Source: 40-80 sp040394775 | GTDB taxonomy: Bacteria; Bacteroidota; Bacteroidia; Flavobacteriales_D; Crocinitomicaceae | Assembly (NCBI GenBank): GCA_040394775.1 | Contig: JBEBRN010000008.1 | Location: 1-64,000 of the forward strand | DNA: 64,000 bases | Direction: 5' to 3' | Shown: piece after piece, positions 61,901 to 64,000 of the stretch | Position numbering within the stretch: position 1 is the first letter of the stretch | Layout: each line of letters begins with the position of its first letter | Position numbers and translations under genes: made by a program | Notes under the pieces: model-generated | Database searches by the model: none | What the model saw: the letters and a program-made list of their open reading frames with translations, nothing else | What the model was told of the DNA's origin: nothing

Positions 61901-64000
61901 GAACACCAACAGCGGTAACCTTTGATACCCCTGATCATTATACTTATACGTGGTCAGGTGGTCCAAGTTTACCCGTAGCATCAACTGATGAGATACAAAC
62001 AACAGGAATTCTTTCTTCAGATGGAACATACAACTATTCTGTGATTGCTACTGTTGGCGCAAATTCTAGTAAGCCCTCTGCTAACGTTGCTGTTTCAGTA
62101 ACAACTCCTTTACTCCCTGGAACAATTAGTAACAAACAATCCATCTGTTATGGAGAAACTCCAGCATTATTAGAAGGAACTGCCCCTACTGGAGGTGGCT
62201 CTACTTACACCTATCAATGGGAAAAACAAGCAAACTGCGATGGAAACTGGCTAGCAATTGCGGGCGAAACTTCATCCGATTACCAACCAGTAGCATTAGC
62301 GGAAAGTACGTGCTTTAGAAGGATGGTTAGTTCCGTTTGTGGCGTTGCGTATTCAAAGCCTGTAACGCTAAGTGCAAATCTTAAATTACACTTTTCATTC
62401 GACCAGAAATCAGAGCCTACTATTAGTTTGAGTACGACTTCCATTATCGATGAATCTGGAAATGGTTACAACGGAACACTTCAATTAGCCACAACACCAA
62501 CTTGGATTTCTAATGGATTTGATGGTGGAGCATATCAATTAAATGGAACTAATTTTATTGAATTCCCTAACCCAGGATTAGATAATTTAAATCAAGAATG
62601 GACGGTTTCTGCATGGGTAAACGCTTCCGATTTATCTATTGGTTTTCAATATTTAATTGAAGGCATGAATCAGGGGAATTTCATTAGCTTTAATAACAAA
62701 CCTTTACTCTACCTTAATTTTGGTGCAAATAACTATTTTACGTATGGAAGCGATGGTCATATTCAATTGAATAAATGGCATCAATTGGTGTTTACATTTA
62801 ATAGTACAACTACCGAACGAAAAGTATATTTGGATGGTGTCGATATTTCTGAATATGCAATGAATGAGACCTCCACTCCTATTGGCCTTAGTCCAACAAT
62901 GAAGTTAGGTTCTAATTTTATTGGTATGTTAGACGATGTGAAAATATTCGATAAAGCATTAACAGACCAAGAAGTAGAAGATTTATACCAAGTAAGATCA
63001 CTAAAAATCACGTTACCGATTGCTGGTACACCGCTATTCCCTGGAACAATTAGTAACAAACAATCCATCTGTCATGGAGAAACTCCAGCATTATTAGAAG
63101 GAACTGCCCCTACTGGAGGGGCGACCTACACTTATCAATGGGAACAACAAGCAAACTGTGATGGAAACTGGTTAGCAATTGTGGGCGAGATTTCATCTGA
63201 TTACCAACCAGGAGTATTAGCAGAAAGCGCCTGTTTTAGAAGGAAGGTGAGTTCCGATTGTGGCGTTGCCTATTCAAAGCCTGTAACACTAAATGCAAAT
63301 CTAAAATTACACTTTTCATTCGACCAGAAATCAGAACCTTCTATTGGTTTGAGCACGACTTCCATTATCGATGAATCTGGAAATGGTTACAACGGAACAC
63401 TTCAATTAGCCACAACACCAACTTGGATTTCTAATGGATTTGATGGTGGAGCATATCAATTAAATGGAACTAATTTTATTGAATTCCCTAACCCAGGATT
63501 AGATAATTTAAATCAAGAATGGACGGTTTCTGCATGGGTAAACGCTTCCGATTTATCTATTGGTTTTCAATATTTAATTGAAGGCATGAATCAGGGGAAT
63601 TTCATTAGCTTTAATAACAAACCTTTACTCTATCTTAACTTTAGTGCAAATAACTATTTTACGTATGGAAGTGATGGCCATATTCAATTGAATAAATGGC
63701 ATCAATTGGTGTTTACATTTAATAGCACAACTACCGAACGAAAAGTATATTTGGATGGTGTCGATATTTCTGATTATAGTGAGAATTTCACTTCTACACC
63801 TATTGGTCTGAGTCCAACAATGAAGTTAGGTACCAACTTTGAAGGAATGCTAGACGACGTGAAAATATTCGACAAAGTATTAACAGACCAAGAAGTAGAA
63901 GATTTATACCAAGCAAGATCATTAAAAATTGAGTTACCGATTGCTGGCACGACATTATCAGTAGATGGAGAAACAGCTACTTGTGCTGTAAAAGGTCATA
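58972..64000 (+). CDS. giant secreted delta-60 repeat and LamG protein, incomplete at the window end
   Basis: The frame is open from the ATG to the end of the window (1676 codons) without a stop, so the C-terminus is missing. It has a signal peptide (MRKILFAFFLLTLSLYSYA) and then 14 delta-60 repeats of 51 residues between about residues 43 and 740, each with a core like SDGKIIVGGxFTSFNGT and NRIARLNSDGS. Three LamG-like concanavalin domains follow (about 801-943, 1136-1340 and 1443-1647), separated by Cys-rich Ig/PKD-like segments with NKQSIC and YTYQWE. It is probably a surface adhesin exported by type IX secretion, whose sorting domain would lie beyond the window. Confidence 0.87.
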   Translation, partial: MRKILFAFFLLTLSLYSYAQDGANDPTFNTIDDGSFGNTNAANENIREIIVQPDGKIIIGGYFTAYNGTTITRIARLNTDGSIDNTFNPGSGFNGNIYSMVLQPDGGIIVGGNFTKFNGTSMNCIARLNADGSLDNTFNLGSGFNDAVESLSLQVDGKIIVGGDFTSFNGGLANYITRLNTDGTVDASFNSGSGFNTYVYSTTLQSDGKIIVGGVFGSFNGTAINRIARLNSDGSIDASFLIGNGFNNTVWAIDVQSDGKIIVGGNFTAFNGTAKNRIIRLNSGGSIDASFNPGGGLNNTPHSILIQSDGKIIVGGEFSNFRGISRNRIVRINSDGSNDASFSPGAGFNNTIWGIALQVDGKIISGGNFTTFYGSSKNHIVRLSTDGTIDASFNPIFGSNSSVYSIALQSDGKIIIGGAFTSFNGTTINRIARLNSDGSFDSTFDPGTGFNNSVQSIALQSDGKIIVGGLFTSLNGTSINRIVRLNSDGSIDASFNPGTGFNNSVLAIALQSDGKIIIGGAFTSFNGTAINRIARLNSDGSFDSTFDPGTGFNNSVQSIALQSDGKIIVGGLFTSLNGTSINRIVRLNSDGSIDASFNPGTGFNNSVQSIALQSDGKIIIGGAFTSFNGTAINRIARLNSDGSFDSTFDPGTGFNNSVQSIALQSDGKIIVGGLFTSLNGTSINRIVRLNSDGSIDASFNPGTGFNNSVLAIALQSNGKIITGGEFLLYRGIVRTRIARLINSVVIPLKEVPIVSASSASISCDVTSTSLSAKGLAPGGQVATFNTTTSAVDLGSPASLQITGDQTIEMWIKPNTSNLRRNPFAKAFGGEGTITLEVNGMLSYYYGTSGDNSAPYQEFGSGLIKVPNNKWTHIAIVRDLSSASKTLKWYVNGILANKESADYSTAVASVLPALIGDGYVDNFDGSIDNLRIWNVARSGLQIATDMYLETATAPATGLVAQYNFNGNTDLNAGTGPNGTPTAVTFDTPDHYTYTWSGGPSLPVASTDEIQTTGILSSDGTYNYSVIATVGANSSKPSANVAVSVTTPLLPGTISNKQSICYGETPALLEGTAPTGGGSTYTYQWEKQANCDGNWLAIAGETSSDYQPVALAESTCFRRMVSSVCGVAYSKPVTLSANLKLHFSFDQKSEPTISLSTTSIIDESGNGYNGTLQLATTPTWISNGFDGGAYQLNGTNFIEFPNPGLDNLNQEWTVSAWVNASDLSIGFQYLIEGMNQGNFISFNNKPLLYLNFGANNYFTYGSDGHIQLNKWHQLVFTFNSTTTERKVYLDGVDISEYAMNETSTPIGLSPTMKLGSNFIGMLDDVKIFDKALTDQEVEDLYQVRSLKITLPIAGTPLFPGTISNKQSICHGETPALLEGTAPTGGATYTYQWEQQANCDGNWLAIVGEISSDYQPGVLAESACFRRKVSSDCGVAYSKPVTLNANLKLHFSFDQKSEPSIGLSTTSIIDESGNGYNGTLQLATTPTWISNGFDGGAYQLNGTNFIEFPNPGLDNLNQEWTVSAWVNASDLSIGFQYLIEGMNQGNFISFNNKPLLYLNFSANNYFTYGSDGHIQLNKWHQLVFTFNSTTTERKVYLDGVDISDYSENFTSTPIGLSPTMKLGTNFEGMLDDVKIFDKVLTDQEVEDLYQARSLKIELPIAGTTLSVDGETATCAVKGH
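60202..61119 (+). repeat. three near-identical 306-base tandem copies inside the delta-60 region
   Basis: Each 306-base block encodes two 51-residue delta-60 repeats (one with GGAFTSFNGT, one with GGLFTSLNGT). The blocks start at 60202, 60508 and 60814 and differ at only a few bases that I can see, while the flanking delta-60 repeats differ much more. The array is in frame and ends where the last repeat turns from GAT to AAT at 61120. Confidence 0.9.
62115..63950 (+). repeat. tandem duplication of a 921/924-base Ig-LamG module
   Basis: The segment beginning CCCTGGAACAATTAGTAAC at 62115 recurs at 63039 with very high identity through about 63950. One codon is lost early in copy 2 (GGGSTYTY becomes GGATYTY), so the offset is 924 before that point and 921 after it. 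Each copy encodes a Cys-rich segment plus a LamG domain. Confidence 0.9.

Overview
The window reads as a low-GC chromosome segment of a Bacteroidota bacterium, most likely of the order Flavobacteriales. The signs are the mevalonate route to isoprenoids, bacillithiol and CcsBA-type cytochrome c genes, promoters with the Bacteroidota -7 motif TAnnTTTG instead of sigma-70 boxes, few Shine-Dalgarno sequences, a flexirubin-type pigment cluster, and a very large secreted repeat protein of the kind usually exported by type IX secretion. I saw no tRNA, rRNA, CRISPR array, transposase or replication origin. A family such as Crocinitomicaceae or Flavobacteriaceae is possible but cannot be fixed from this sequence.

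Region by region. (1) 1-1.4 kb: a small membrane protein and a lipoprotein of unknown role. (2) 1.4-7.6 kb, minus strand: a mevalonate operon (IPP isomerase type 2, class II HMG-CoA reductase, a GYDIA-type GHMP kinase, mevalonate decarboxylase, mevalonate kinase) ending in a histone-deacetylase-family protein. (3) 7.7-16.2 kb: superoxide dismutase with a clear terminator, a 475-base noncoding stretch with a repeated 23-mer, peptide deformylase plus a lipoprotein, three DUF1573 proteins, a rhodanese, a DUF368 membrane protein, shikimate dehydrogenase, an AlbA-type protein, a small conserved protein, a DEDDh exonuclease and an FAH-family enzyme. (4) 16.2-25.4 kb: thiol redox and cytochrome biogenesis. 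ccsBA-gpx-bshB1 and a rhodanese-thioredoxin lipoprotein are on the minus strand; dsbD, a group III truncated hemoglobin and a small AAA ATPase are on the plus strand behind a GTAAC-N4-GTTAC palindrome.

(5) 25.5-54.7 kb: thirty consecutive minus-strand genes with gaps of at most 64 bases and many ATGA overlaps, starting from one well-formed Bacteroidota promoter at 54727-54758. This is a flexirubin-type cluster: an aryl polyene chain joined to a dialkylresorcinol. Tyrosine ammonia-lyase would make 4-coumarate, an adenylating enzyme would load it on an acyl carrier protein, and the ketosynthases, chain-length-factor-like proteins, ketoreductase and hot-dog dehydratases would build the polyene. 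DarB and DarA make the dialkylresorcinol. An ACP-dependent transacylase, for which the BtrH-like protein is my best candidate, would form the ester. An ABC exporter, a giant MMPL-acyltransferase fusion, a LolA-like carrier and lipoproteins would carry the product to the outer membrane. A flavin-dependent halogenase-like gene is transcribed divergently from the cluster promoter.

(6) 56.2-64 kb: a secreted protein of unknown function, a YggS PLP protein, a DedA protein, a 97-residue remnant of topoisomerase III, and a giant secreted protein that runs off the window. It has 14 delta-60 repeats followed by three LamG-like modules, and it contains two recent-looking in-frame tandem duplications.
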